Assembly (NCBI RefSeq): GCF_905220365.1
Contig: NC_061126.1
Span: 10,664,001-10,728,000, forward strand
Origin: Vanessa cardui
Lineage: Eukaryota > Arthropoda > Insecta > Lepidoptera > Nymphalidae
Direction: 5' to 3'
DNA: 64,000 nucleotides
Positions 22,681-35,507 of this stretch are shown one piece after another. The notes beneath the pieces are model-generated. The model was not told where the DNA came from and did no database searches. It saw only the letters and a list, made by a program, of their open reading frames with translations. A program made the translations under genes and the position numbers. Within the stretch, counting starts at the first letter, position 1. Each line of letters opens with the position of its first letter.

Positions 22681-24369
22681 TATCTTTCTGTTTTCTCCGG
22701 GAAATCTATGTTCTAAGCCTTTGGCAGCTTTTAACTTATTAAGCACTCAGAGATATTCAAAAAGGTTGAAACTCACACACAACACGAGTGTGAAATGTCA
22801 AATGTTTTTAACATAATTAGTTATAATAATTATAAAATGGCGTATCGTGTTGATGCCGTAAGTGACATACGAAGTGATTTCTTACGTAATCACACAGCTC
22901 TAATATACTGGATGAAGATTATTATGATTTGTGTTGATTCGAAGTCATATCGACCTCTGTTGAATTAGCATTTAATAAAAACATCTTTGCTGCGTATAAT
23001 TGTAATTGTTTAATTGAAATGACTATTTAGCATACAGCGTTATACTTCATCACATTTTTACGACAAATGACGATCTTTGTTGCCACGTCAATTCCACATT
23101 ATTTTTGATATATAATAAAATATCAATTATAAAATTAAAATATATAGTTTAAATATGTTCGTTTCTACAACTAATGACTTAGAGAATTTAATGACGGCAA
23201 TGACGCTAGCGCCACGCCGTTTCGGATAACACACGTAAATTGATTAAAGATTAAGTTATCGTTTGTCTTTTTCTTTCCATTGTCAAATCGCTTATGAGGA
23301 TGAAGGTAGGTGAAACCATCCCAAACTTTATAAACGACGTTTATAAACATTTAAGTTTGTTCACCTTTATCTGAAAATATTTTGACTTAATTTTAGTTTT
23401 CCTTGTACCACGATGAGGGTCGCTGTCACTTAGTAACTATTACTGTTGCCTTCACTTATAAAACTTAAATAGTAATTTCCATGTTTATAAAGTAACCTTT
23501 TATATAAAATAGGTAAGTGGACGTATCTACATGCGCGCATAATGACCTACTACGAAAAAAATAAAATAAATAAATACTTTATTTTGCAGTAAAAAATTAA
23601 ACTGGTTTAAACCTGTAACCTTATTTTAAAATCGGTCGAAATTGTTCAACTCGTAACAAATTCTCCGCAATGCAGCCTTCGAAATATCGGCGGGGTGTTC
23701 GGAAACGAATAATTTGGCTCCATCCATTGTTCCTACTCAGATCGAACCACTTTTGGAGATCATAATTATTAAATTATGATAATAACTTAAATTTAATTCC
23801 CGTTTTATTATCCGATTACAGAAACAATATAAATGTATTATTTTTAATCAACTCATCTCATTGTATTTATATTCCGTGATATTTATAATAAATTTCATTA
23901 TTATTATGCAATAATTCAAAAACACTTTTAGTTAAATTAATAATAGGTTTTCGCTTATTCCGATATTTCAAACAACTTTTCAGTATTGCCAATAGCAAAA
24001 AATCCGTACAGAAAATCAGATCGAACTTGTATTCGATGTAAAAACAGAACGGTTCCACCAAACAAATAAATGTTATACCTTCCCTAATAAACGTCAAATT
24101 CAGAAACGCTATTAATTAATTCAAACGTGTCAACTAAATTAAACACTAAACTCCGAACGAAATAGGACTCGTAACATAAATTATAAATCGAACAATTGGT
24201 TAGCCATGTTTTATTGCGTGCCGGTTCATTTTAAAATGTGGTGAAATAAGAGATATCGCGCACATGACCACTTAACACATTACACAGAACACTTATATAA
24301 TCGCTTTCTTATAACAATTCTTATAACGAAGTCCGAAAATTGACACAACAATGTTGCCTGTTAACAAAA
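22681..24369. other. Unique stretch
   Basis: No gene. Small C+G-raised blocks occur at about 23185-23235 and 23660-23760. No recognised repeats. Confidence 0.4.
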
Positions 24370-24518
24370 TCAATAATCAAAATATACTTTATTCAAGTAG
24401 GCTTTTACAATCACTTTTAAATCGTCGTTTAGCTACCGCCGCGCCGGTTCGGGAAGCAGATTCTACCGCGAAGAACCGGCAAGAAATAAAGTACTTACTC
24501 TTTTTCAACATTTAAAAA
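24370..24518 (-). mobile_element. Jockey-like LINE 3' UTR fragment (family F)
   Basis: Best copy of this family in the window. On the minus strand it reads 'ctttattttcttgccggttc', 'gcttcccgaaccggc', 'tgtaaaagcctacttgaat', then a 'aaagtatattttgatt' tail ending at 24370. Known insertions of this type are 5'-truncated LINE copies. No ORF2 remnant is visible to the right. Confidence 0.7.
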
Positions 24519-25576
24519 TGCAGTCATGTATATTAACAATATTTAGATATGATACTTTTATATTGCAGCAAATAATGCAACATAAAATATAACTCAAAGG
24601 GTTTTTGTTATTGTAAACTCGAAATAATTAAAATAATATTTTATAAGATAAGTAATTTGTACGTTTAAGTATGATAACGTATTGTTTAGTATTTATCAGA
24701 CAGTTTTGTCTGCGACTATCCAAAGCGTTAAGTGCGCAGCAACTTTACGACGCCTCAAATGTCAGAACGATTGGCAAATGTTATTTATGGGCATCGCAGT
24801 TTTAGCCTTACTGGGTTATCGAATTTTATTGGATTTGAATAACGTTAAGTAAATAAACAGAGGATTTATGGTTTGCGGTCTTATTTATATTATTCGCATA
24901 CAAACCTACCCATAACCATTACAAATTATATAATACAAATCGTATAATGTTTAACGTATTTAATCTGGACAGCCATGGTTTTAAATCCCTGTTTTTGTGT
25001 GTTTAAATATATAATATTTTAAATATATTATATTTAGTTTCTGTACCTGGATTTGTAATCACGTCACTGGGTTCGATAAGCCCGATAAAATTTTATCATA
25101 ATTATAGTTAGTGCATATGTATTAAATCGCCTAAGCTTAATTTTACCACTGTAAATTCAATGCTTTTGTTATCTCTGATTCATTTAAATTATTATACAAT
25201 TCTAAATTACATACAAAAATCTTCTTCCTCTCCCTTGCGTACATTTAATAATTAAATACAATTTTATATATAGTTAGTAGATTACAGATAATCGTTGTTA
25301 AGAATAAAAGGTGGGTAAAGTTTTGGTCTATGTACGAGCTTAGACATTATTAGTCGTGTCACTCTGTAACAATTTCATTATTGAGTAATGGTTTAATGTA
25401 AATTGGCTGCTGGTCTTGACCAATTTGGATGTATTGTTTAAAAAATATAATACTGGAACAGCTTTTCTCTCAGATCTAGCAACAACTAAATTAAATCATC
25501 GCGAAGTAACCCAGTGCCAAAAGTTCTCGAATCTTTAAACCGCAGGTATCAGTTGATAATTGCAGGTGATAAGATA
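24519..25576. other. Unique stretch
   Basis: No gene or repeat recognised. Confidence 0.45.
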
Positions 25577-25769
25577 GGTAAGCATCACTGAAATTTAATG
25601 TACTTTATGTTAATGAGGGAAAAACCTGTATGTGTGGAGAGAAACTTCCACTAAAAAAAAGCGTATGAACGAAACAGTGGAGCAGCGTGGTGATAAAAGC
25701 TCCAAATCTTCTTATCAAGAAAGAAGACCTTTGCCTAGCAGAGAGATATGAACAAGCTATTACTAGATC
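25577..25769 (+). mobile_element. Decayed SINE family 1
   Basis: Starts at 'aagcatcactgaa' (SINE 'aagcaccactgaa'), keeps 'aacctgtatgtgt', 'cagcgtggtgataaaagctc', 'agaagacctttgcctagca' and ends 'caagctattacta'. The tRNA head is gone and several internal blocks are deleted. Its TTACT-type end groups it with the copies at 11250 and 35508. Confidence 0.6.
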
Positions 25770-28566
25770 ATCTTGTGAATAGCAAGACAGATATCCTAAT
25801 ATTATTAGTGTCAAGTAAACGTTTTGAAATTAGTATGTAGACATCGTCACAACGGCTGAACAAATACGAGAGATATTTGGTTACAACTCAATCCTAAAAT
25901 AACACGTAAGTCACTATAAATAAATCTTATTCTTGAAATATTAAATACTAAAAACCTTAGTGAATCTTACGTATATAACCAGATACTAAGAGCCATTAGC
26001 CTATAATAAATCTAGCCAAACTGTAAACTGTCCAAACATTATAAATTGGGCATTTTTTTAATACAACGGGCCATACTCGAATAAATTATAAACTTTATCT
26101 AGAATATTACACACAATCATAGTTTTATGCTTCAAGTGATACCACCATTAAAAAAATTTAACAAGTTCTAAACTTAGATTAAAATTTATTTATTATTTTT
26201 AGGCTTTTTTGATGCCATTCAAATATTTTTAAAGAAAAGATTTTCAGACATGAAGGTATTTCTCTTTATTAATACTTTGAATGTTAAGTTTAATTCAGCC
26301 AGTTTTCCTATTAAATAAATACAAAAGGGTATCATACTTACATCTAATTGCTAACTTGAGTTTAATTAATAGAAATAACTGTCAATTATTTCTTAAATCC
26401 CATTCACAGTTGAAATGTTATGCATTTTTAACAAATCTTTTTCTCTAATAGCATTCGAATGCACAAAACAAACATTCAATCATCCCAACATACAGTCTGC
26501 TATACAAAATTAAACGAAAATAAACAAAGCCGTTTCATAAGCTGTGAATTTCCAGCGTCACGCAGGAAGGAGAGATCTAACCTAATTTTTTGTCCGAAAA
26601 TAAACTTATAACTTGGCAGATGAATCTTTATCATCCGCTGTATAAATCTCACATGCCGGAAATACATTTCTTTGTCGTTTAGCGCTGTTCTTTTTTCGAC
26701 ATTAAAGTTTTAACTGGTGTTTAATTAATGGTTTAATTAAATTATTTACAAGTAGACGTTTATTAACTATTGCGAACTATTTTAGTAGATAGAACATTGA
26801 ATATATAATAAAAATAATTTAAATGACCAATTCGGTGCTTGTGGAGTAATTATTGGTTCCAATTCAAAACGTTAGTGTCACCAGGACCACGAGGTATTTG
26901 ATTGAGTTGGAAGAAACTCTAAGCCGATGGGCGAAGAAGTTTCGGTACTATAGTTGCTCCAAACATTTTAAGTTCTTACCAACTTTTATACAAATGATTT
27001 GGAATATTTTTTTCACTTTGGCATTGGAACAATTGGGAATTAATCTAGAATCGATACGATCGATTTGTCAATTTAAATTAACCAATAAATAATTATTGCC
27101 TGTTCGAATTTATTAAAAAAAAAATACAAGAAGAACCTTGTCCAGACCTCTAAATTAAATAACGATATACGTCTTACATGTTCTATATACGTATATAATA
27201 AACCAGCTGTTACCGTCATCATAATGGTCATGTTACTTTTAATGACATTTAGCAGAATATTTAATTAATTCAAATCAAAAATTAAAATCATGAACCTACT
27301 CAGTCGAAAATAATAATCATAAACATAACTCGTGGTATAAATCAAGACATTCAAAACACGTTTCAATTTTGGACGGTAATATAGTATGATGGACGCCATC
27401 TCGCTCTAGCGTGCGGTCACTTGCAATTTGACGAGTATCGCTTACACGTATAATGTGAACGGAGTGAGGATGCAATACGATATTTTCGTTCCTTTTTTTG
27501 CTTCTCTGTTGTCTCGCTTTTTCGATTGACTTTGACTTGACCATTTTATGTTTCTTTTTAGTCATAGATTTTATCCCACGCGTGTATAAAACGTTACACA
27601 ACGAAAACAATAATTATATCCTATCACACGTAGGTTAAAACGGACTGGCTAATAGTTCATCAAATTTTTTTTCTGTTAAGTTATATTTTGATTGGTCAAA
27701 ATTCGAAAGAGAAAAGTAGGTATATCGAAACAGTAATATGTAACTAAATATGGAATGCCATCAATGAATTTAATTTCTTCGAAATACTAAAAATGTAGTA
27801 AAATTTTACAACAGACGTCTTTGTTTGTATTGAGAATCGATCTTTTAACCTTGGCTGTGTGAGTCAATGGAGACTTGACGCCGAGTAGTCCAGAAGTCGG
27901 TGTTTTTATAATACAAGTTATTAACGTTCCATTAAACCTTCAATCTAAATATAAAATAGCAAGTTTTACCAAAGAAATTGAAATTGTTTTCATATTTTAA
28001 ATATAAGTCTGATAAGATATTTTTTACCTAACTAAACTATTATAATATAAATAGCCGGGTTTCAATTACATTTAAACGATAGTTAACGAATAAAATATAA
28101 GTAAATAAATACCTACGTACTTAATAACGGTACTTATACTTCATTTGTTTTTAGGCAATCATTCTAATTAAAGTAGGTGTAATAGATAATAATTTCGATT
28201 TAATTTTTCTCAACCGTCTCCTGGTCTATCTCTATATCTCTATAACTAACATTTGGTTAACAAACGAGAAGTGATAAACAAACACTATCTCCGTTTGGTA
28301 GCGGTTAGTCTGATTCAGGCGGCTGCGAAAACATCTCTTTATAAACTTCTGCGTTAAACATTCGACCTCCAAATGCGCGGTTATTTATAAAACCAATTGT
28401 ATGTTTTATATAAATATAGTTACGTTAACGTCACATGATATTATAATAGAACAACTGACAGACACTAAATTATGTAAAAATATTGGTAATCTGTCAACAT
28501 GCATCATATGAAAAACACAAAACAAATGCAGGTTATTTTTATGAAAATATATTTGAACACTATATT
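25770..28566. other. Unique stretch with a CpG-raised block at 27360-27560
   Basis: The block contains 'gacgccatctcgctctagcg' and 'gcgtgcggtcacttgc' and underlies a 97-codon minus-strand frame (27317-27610) rich in Lys and Arg, with a CFECLDLYHELCL C-terminus. I recognise no domain, and the frame could be chance. It might be a conserved non-coding element or an unknown old repeat. The rest is featureless. Confidence 0.35.
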
Positions 28567-29172
28567 TAGTATCAGAGGCTCTTGCTTTGCACAGATGCAA
28601 GGCTCGTACTAAGTTAATATACTACATGTCTTACAACAGTCACAGTCTTTCAATCATTAATACAAACCGTGTCTATGTCCATATGTTTTTAATCTGTAAT
28701 ATCTTTGAAAATATTCGTTTAATTTTTTGCTACAAAGGGCCACCTAATTGTATAAGGATTAATGCAGTTTTGCTAAAATCGCCTTGAAAATAACCCATTA
28801 TTAGGATTATATTTCTCGTAAAAAGTAAAGGACAAAATTGGTTATTTTCGCTATCCGTAAGACATAGACATATACCATCGTGGGCTTTTTTGAAAACCTT
28901 TTTAAGATGAACAACCCTGTAATACATTATTTTGATTTATCTCGTAGGGTTCAGCCAGCGTTTGCACTGTAAACGCAAAAGAATGTGTCTATTTAAGACA
29001 TCAAAATAATCAGTTTCTCTGCTATATTGTACATAATGTATCATACATATAATCTTCCTCTTGAAATAATGTATCTATAGAAATCAACCGCATCAATATC
29101 TGTTGTGTAATTTTAAAGATTTAACATAGGATCCAGCACAACGGTACGCGACTTTGTGTCATACTATGTAAT
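28567..29172 (-). mobile_element. Non-autonomous Helitron, family D, long decayed copy
   Basis: It shares, in order, 'ctttgcac', 'catctttgaaaatattcatt'-type text, 'tcagccagcgtttgcactgt', 'cttcctcttgaa' and 'gcgactttgtgtcatactat' with the copies at 44014 and 2715. Terminal CTAG and TC are degraded. About 606 bp, the longest copy here; the extra interior at about 28790-28920 is not in the other copies. Frames of 64-66 codons inside it are not genes. Confidence 0.65.
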
Positions 29173-29569
29173 AATGATAATGATTTCTTAAATAATCAGG
29201 ATCCATAAAATGTAAGAACACTGAATTTTGTAATATCCAAAAAATATTAATGTAGAAATTATTCGGTAATTATAATAGCTTGTTTTTGATATTAGTATTA
29301 TGACTGCAAATATTATATTGTTTTTTTTTTTTTTATTTTGTTTCCAGCGTGTATTGATGAAATTCTATGCAAAGGTTAATGGAGGTCAAGTATGAAGTTT
29401 TGAAGTAAAATGTTGTATAATAGTATATTATAATAAAATATCTTTATAATAATAAAGGATAATAAAGGAATAAAGATAATTATATCTATATAAAATTGAA
29501 GTGGCTGTTTTTAATATTAAAATAACCCTTTTTTACTCAATGCATATGTATACACGGTACATATACTAA
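29173..29569. other. Unique stretch with polyT
   Basis: A run of 14 T at 29321-29334 and A+T-rich direct repeats of ataataaagga type near 29440-29475. No gene. Confidence 0.45.
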
Positions 29570-29749
29570 AATAACATTTACATACAATTTTTGTCTATCT
29601 ATTTGTTCCGGCTAATCTCTGAACGACTGGACTGATTTTGACGGGACTTTCACTGGCTAATAACTGATCTAATAAGGAGTAACTTAGCGACAATTATTTT
29701 TTTTGTTAAATTCAAACGCATGCGATGTCGCGGGCACATATTGTAGTTA
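29570..29749 (+). mobile_element. Helitron-like non-autonomous element, decayed
   Basis: Contains 'ttgttccggctaatctctga', 'gactggactgattttgacgg', 'taataaggagtaactta' and a 3' 'gcgatgtcgcgggcac' block. These are the phrases of a short Helitron-type element abundant in butterflies. The CTAG end has decayed to 'tgtagtt'. Confidence 0.6.
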
Positions 29750-30675
29750 TATATAGTTGATGTCCTCCAACTTTGATGCTGTGTTTGTTTAAAACATCTG
29801 CTCACTGTCAAGTGGGAGTCGTAAAAACTTTATAAGGGGTTGTTCGACTCAGAGCGTCCTTTGTAATGTTAATCTATAATGTTGGAAACCGTATTTATTT
29901 TTATTTTAGAACCACTTAGCTACATTAGAGAGGAAATGATAATTCGAGTCGGGAGTGGGTTTCACTGGAGCTGGCTTATTATGTCAAAATATCTTTTCGA
30001 AAGGCTCATCATGAACATTGCTTACAATATCATTGTAATTTAATTAATTGAGACTAACTATACGAGAACCCTATGTTTGTTCATTCTTATTTTGTTTTCT
30101 TTTGTTTGTTAATTTTTCAAAAGCAAAACATATAACATACAGTTAAAGTAATTTTTCTGAGTCTGTTTTGAAAAATTGTCGAATTGAATTAGTTTATTTA
30201 ATTAAACAATATAACGTAAATATATTTTGTTATAAGTATATTCGTGCTATTTATATATTGAAAATTATTCTCCATTGTTTACACTTCTTATACAGTTATT
30301 TAAAACTAGTTTTTATACTCGTCTTCGCTCTCGTTTTAAAGATTTATATAATCAGGCGTTAGGTATAAAAAACATAATTATATCCCTTTGGTTTAATCTT
30401 CCTTCGTATCAAATTTTATCGAATTCAGTTCAGTGCTTTGGCCGTGAAAGAATAACAAAAGAACAGACACATAGAAATAGGTCCTTTCTTATTTATAATC
30501 ACATAATCATTGTCGAAGTATAGGCTAGTTAATAGTAATTTGTTATTGAACAATATAGGTATATCTGTAGGTTGTTGATGAAATATACCTATTTACAAAA
30601 TAATAGGAACGCTGGTTATAACTTACGAGTGAAAATGACCTTATTTCTGAATTAATGTTCCAAATAAAAATAAAG
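29750..30675. other. Unique stretch
   Basis: No gene or repeat recognised; frames at 30168-30523 are A+T-rich and motif-free. Confidence 0.45.
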
Positions 30676-30679
30676 ATCG

Positions 30680-30836
30680 ACCTCAAGCTGCGCAGGCGCC
30701 GGTTCACTAACACCCTTTTGTATAACGTTCGCCATTTTTGTCCGCCATATTGTGATTGCGCGCGCAATAAATCGTGACCGCTTAAGTGCATTCGTTGGCC
30801 ACACGTGAATGTACGTGGGCGGGATAGCTATTTATA
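30680..30836. promoter_or_regulatory. CpG-rich promoter- or enhancer-like island
   Basis: Within about 150 bp lie TGCGCAGGCGC (30689-30699, NRF1/Erect-wing-like), two GCCAT cores (30731-30735 and 30744-30748, the YY1/Pho core), a perfect 14-bp palindrome ATTGCGCGCGCAAT (30755-30768), an E-box CACGTG (30802-30807), a GC box GGGCGGG (30817-30823) and TATTTATA (30829-30836). The surroundings are A+T-rich, so the density is notable. No clear first exon is visible on either strand. A minus-strand ATG gives only 13 codons. Function is inferred from motifs alone. Confidence 0.35.
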
Positions 30837-31341
30837 ACAGATTATGCTGTGGCTACACTTGCTATTTTTTATATGGTTTATTTTCATAACTATTGCAGCT
30901 TACGAAATTTACTTATATAATGATAGCCTCAAATTGCAGAATAAAAATATGTGTAATTTAATATAAATACAATACTTTTTAATTTAAAAAAAATGTTCGT
31001 CAGTAGTTTTCTTGTTATCATGGCTTACACTCGCTATGCACAGAGGAAACAAAGTAACACAGAATATGTAAGGCATTAATTATTAACTTTAATACGCGAA
31101 ATAAATGTTTTCCGTGGATCCTAAGTACGGTCTCGTTCGGTCTCCGATATCAAAGACGACAATACAAATCAGATTATGATAAGCTTATATAATCATAAAC
31201 GATAATAATAATAAAAACTATGAAGACTACTCATTCTTTAAAATGTTTTCAAGCAATACACTTCCCTCTATTGAGGTAATTACTGGCTTTTTTGTGTATA
31301 TTTTTGATATAATTCTTTATTACTTACATTACACACTTAAT
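30837..31341. other. Unique stretch
   Basis: No recognised feature. Confidence 0.45.
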
Positions 31342-31555
31342 TTACTTGGTGGTAGGGCTTTGTGCGAGCCATCATTCTACCGCCAAATAACAGTTGCTAC
31401 TCAGTATTGTTGTGTTTGAAGGGTGAGTGAGCCAGTGTAATTACAGGCACAAGGGACATAACATCTTAGTTCCCAAGGTTGGAGGCATATTGACGATGTA
31501 AGGAATGGTTAATATTTCTTACTGTTTCATTGTTAATGGGCGATGGAGACCATAT
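31342..31555 (+). mobile_element. Family B repeat, internally deleted
   Basis: Begins 'ttggtggtagggctttgtgc', continues with 'attctaccgccaaataacag', 'gaagggtgagtgagccagtg', 'aagggacataacatcttagt' and ends in 'gggcgatggagaccata'. The 'gtctgggtaggtaccaccca' segment is deleted and the 3' end after 'gaccata' is lost. Confidence 0.75.
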
Positions 31556-34329
31556 GAATGAAACTCATACATAAAATACACATCAAAAAGTCCAACAAAA
31601 CTCAAATATATTGTAAAATGAACTTTATACCCAAACAAGACTTCAAGAGAACGTTGCTCAAGTCTTTATCGCTTAAAAGTGTGTTGCTGTTTAAAGATTT
31701 AGTTTCCAAGTGGCAACATTCATCGTAGTACGGAAACTGCAGTCGCTAAAGGACAATACTAATCCTAGCGGAACAATCGGCCTCGCTACACGAAATATGA
31801 TTCTAAATAAGAAGGAAGCTATCCCGGCAAAGAGTAAGTATCCACAGATGTTTCACTAAAATTTTTGTAACATGAAGTGACAATGGAAATTACGATAATT
31901 ATTGATGAGTGTGAAAGAGGTTCAGATTCGTTTGAAATATGTCTTTCTTTCTTATGTTGCAACTTTGTCATTCTTTGCATTCATCTAACATTTGCTAATA
32001 CTTAATAGTATTTTGATACATATATAAAAATGCAATAAAACTCGATTAACTGTTTAAATCCTTGAGCCTCTGAGGAGTCTATTACTTAAAGAATTTTTAA
32101 TAAATGTCATTTAAAAATAGTACCAAGTGTGCTATCAATAAAGTATATAATGTATATAGTACCACAGCCGACCTTGCACAAAGCACAAAGTCCAAAATTA
32201 TATAGATATTTTTTTCCGAATCTATCAATTATTAGACATTGCCAATAATTTATTCAATCTATAAATAAGGATATGATTTATCACTTACTTTATTACTTTG
32301 TTAACTTGTAGTTACCCTCGATAACTGTATATAATATAAAGCCTTTAAAACCCAATTTCATGAATGTGTTTTGGATTCACGTTTGTTAATAAAACAAATT
32401 TTAACGACTGAACGGATTTCAATGTAATTCAATTATTGAATGTATTGATATAGAGCAACTCAAATCCGTTGTGTGTATCATTATAAATGTGAAATGAAAC
32501 ATTCGATGATTATTTTGATTTTTTATCTATATGCTAATAAATTTTGAAAATATTTTGTCACAAATAAAAAATGACCAATTTACATTTAATGATGAAAATA
32601 ATAATAAAACAAACTACATACATATTTCACTCGTAATGAATCCTTTACTATAAATGAAATAGCCACCAATTTGAGAATATTTTTTGTAATAACAAAAATA
32701 TGAACCTAATAATAAAAAAAAAAATCATTTGAAATAAAACTTGTTTGTTCAGTCAAACAAAGATCACCAAAGAAACTCAGCTGAATTATATTAAAACCTT
32801 AATTAATAACAATTACATTTTACATAATATTATATGCACTAATAAATGTTTGTCAAAATTCAACATGTTTTATAAAATAAATAATAATAATCGAATTGGC
32901 GGTTCTGCGTTTCTTATTCTTCATCTTGTCGCCACATAAAGCTGTCCGGACCGCTATCTTCGCATATTGCACGTGCACTCGCATATCATAAGTGTATAAC
33001 CTGAACCGTGTTTTGTTAGAAAAACATATTTCCAGTTGAAATGGATTCCCGCAGACAGTGTTCACGTCGTATTTGTGAAATTACAAGATGTATCCCACTG
33101 AACCGAATGTACTTTTAGGTTGTTTTTATTCTTGGATTTTTCTCGTCGTACATTTTACGTTTTCAAACTTATAATCACTCAGCCTTATTAATAGAACTTG
33201 CGATTGTTTATTGAAGCGATGTACTCAAATTTTATAATGAAATAAATAATTAAATGCTATAAATTATTATTTTCCTTTTCACTTTTAAAAAAAAATTAGA
33301 CAGTAAAGAACATTGAACTTACAAAGTCGAAATCCAACAATAGCGACATGCAAATAAAACGATTAACTTACGAACTATTCATAGTTTTTAAGCAATTTAA
33401 CTGTATATAAATATTGGCTATTCGTTTCTGTTATATTAACTGTTATACTTATTAAAATATGGTTGTTGTAAACGTTTCACAAGATAATATCAACTCTTTA
33501 TTCCTTAACCTATGTGAATCAGTATCGGTACTCAAGTGATTTGTGAAACATCAAAATCGCCTGTCACCTTTACCAGAATTATGTTACCAATATTGTTGTA
33601 GTTATAGTACGACACAACTTAGACGTAGCATCGGCAAAATTCGTAAAACCGATCACATCCGAACTAAGTACACTATCCCAAATTATCAATATATATTTTT
33701 CAGTTTGAAACATCGATTTACATGCCCTCGCTTTCTCGGGTTGAAATGACGCGACACTATATATCGAATAATCGCGTCGATTAGCGCGCTAGGGAGCTAT
33801 TTCTATTGGTTGTATAAATTGGCAGTAATCGGTTTTATTGAATTTGCCTATGCCACATCTAAGTTGTGTCATACTATACCTTAAAATCTGACGTTTCATT
33901 CTGACCAAGACAAATAGACAATCCAGCTGGATATAGTTTAAGTCTATCTCTCGTGACTCTCATTTTACTCCTCTCATTTCACGCCTATTAGTTAAACTTG
34001 TTACGTCCGCGTGGATCTCCATTAAAATGCAAATTGAACGCCCCTGAAAATGTTTGTATAATTTTTTTTTTTTTCATTTATTTTTTCGCTCGCGGCTCTG
34101 TTCACTACTTTTTGTGAAGCTATTGTGTTTTTGTATTACGTTTAAGAGGATTTTGAGTTAAAATATGTAAATGTGTCATTTGTGAGTAATTCACCTTCTG
34201 ATGGTAATTCGATGATGTTCATTTTACCGGTGAGTTCTCGTTTTTTTAAGAAATATTTATTTGTGTTCGTTTTACAACAATTAATTCATTATCTACATGG
34301 CAATTATCTACAGCCTCAGTCCTCCCTAC
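31556..34329. other. Mostly unique stretch
   Basis: About 32390-32480 carries 'cgactgaacggatttcaatg', a phrase of decayed Helitron-type elements, but too little remains to call. A C+G-raised block with homeodomain-type cores lies at about 33720-33850, and a 13-T run at 34062-34074. No gene. Confidence 0.4.
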
Positions 34330-34650
34330 TGTACTTGATGGTAGGCCTTAACTTCAGACACAAGGTATATACGGTAATGATACTTATCGACCGAGGTGCC
34401 GCCTCGGTCTTTGGTCAGTGATGACCACTTCTTCATTCATCTGCTTTCAGCAATACAATGCAAGCCCATAAGTATCACCTACTCGTCATATATTCTTCTG
34501 CCAAGCAACAGTACTCAGTATAATTAAGGTTTATTTATTTGTTTATTTATTAGGACGAGTAGCCAGTGTAACCAAAAGCCTAATGCACATTTCATCTTAG
34601 TTCCTAAGATTAGTAGCGCTTCAGTAATATAATCATTGCCGTTGTGGCGG
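34330..34650 (+). mobile_element. Decayed family B repeat with internal insertions
   Basis: 'tacttgatggtaggcctt' (about 34332) matches the start of family B. After about 110 unrelated bases the repeat resumes at 'tgcaagcccataagtatcac', 'ttctgccaagcaacagtact', then after a tttattt-rich insertion 'gagtagccagtgtaac' and 'catcttagttcctaag'. The first insertion contains a GC-rich hairpin (34389-34409). The 82-codon frame at 34173-34421 is not supported as a gene. Confidence 0.55.
34389..34409. repeat. GC-rich hairpin
   Basis: GACCGAGG and CCTCGGTC form an 8-bp perfect stem with a 5-nt loop, inside the sequence that interrupts the family B repeat. Confidence 0.6.
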
Positions 34651-35167
34651 TTCATTTACTAGTCTGTCATAGGAATTAAAAAAGAAATAGTTTCAATGAA
34701 GATATTTAATACTTAATAATTGGCTTTCTAAAATCCCACGCAAAATGTCAAAATATAATAACAATGTTAAATTCGATATTCAAAAACACAGTCAAAAACC
34801 GAAGAACATACCGCGTATTACTTCATAAGCATCGTGATACTTCCAGTATAATTCGACCATACTAAAAATAGTTATAATTTTAAATGACTTCTTGTGACAT
34901 TTAAATGTTATCGTTGGTATAAATTGGGAACGTGCGACTGTCAGCGGCCTGTTATACAACACTATGGAACATCTATAAGTAATTACATCGAACGTCATGC
35001 TCCATATGTGTGTCCTACTTACGTAAGTTGTGTTTATGGTATTCGTATTAACAATCTACTTATCGAGTTTGGTTTAGAGTTTCCTTTTCGTAATCAATTA
35101 AACTGTTAAAAGATAAATATTTTAAAACAGTTCTGAAACATTTATCATTGTATAGAAATGTAATTTA
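34651..35167. other. Unique stretch
   Basis: No recognised feature; frames of 68-71 codons overlap on opposite strands and are not supported. Confidence 0.45.
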
Positions 35168-35360
35168 GACGACCTCCGTGGTCTATTGATGTACACCGTT
35201 CTGGGTTCAATTCCCGGGCGAGTCGGCGTAGATTATCATTAGTTTTTTATGTTGTCTTGGGTCTGGGTGTTTATGGTACCGTCGCTACGTCTGATTTTCC
35301 ATAACAAGTGCTTTAGCTACTTACATTGGGATCAAAGTAATGTATGTGATGTAATCCTAT
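35168..35360 (+). mobile_element. Second tRNA-headed SINE (family 2)
   Basis: The head 'gacgacctccgtggtc' and a B box GGTTCAATTCC (35214-35224) are tRNA-like. The body 'tatgttgtcttgggtctggg', 'tggtaccgtcgctac' and 'ttttccataacaagtgcttt' is that of a SINE I recognise from Lepidoptera. Part of the head between A and B boxes is deleted. The 3' end is near 'gtatgtgatgtaatcc'. No clear target duplication. It lies 147 bp from a family 1 SINE. Confidence 0.75.
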
Positions 35361-35507
35361 ACACCACTTGTGATATTTCTAATTCACAATATACTCTGAA
35401 AATTTTCTGCGGGTAAAAAAAGGTAATATTGTTTAGCATAAAGTGTGACCTCACAAATAAAATAAAAAAATGCAACCACTAAATATATATTATATAAATA
35501 ACCTCAA

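Noticed and set aside
22490..22816. 108-codon plus-strand frame
   Set aside because: Most of it is the reverse strand of a family B repeat.
23500..23520. AG|GTAAGTGG junction on the plus strand
   Set aside because: Preceded by an A-rich rather than pyrimidine-rich stretch, so a poor acceptor.
32390..32480. Helitron fragment
   Set aside because: Only the phrase 'gactgaacggatttcaatg' matches; no ends and no ordered blocks.
34389..34412. Hairpin followed by T residues resembling a rho-independent terminator
   Set aside because: Bacterial terminators are not relevant in this eukaryotic context.
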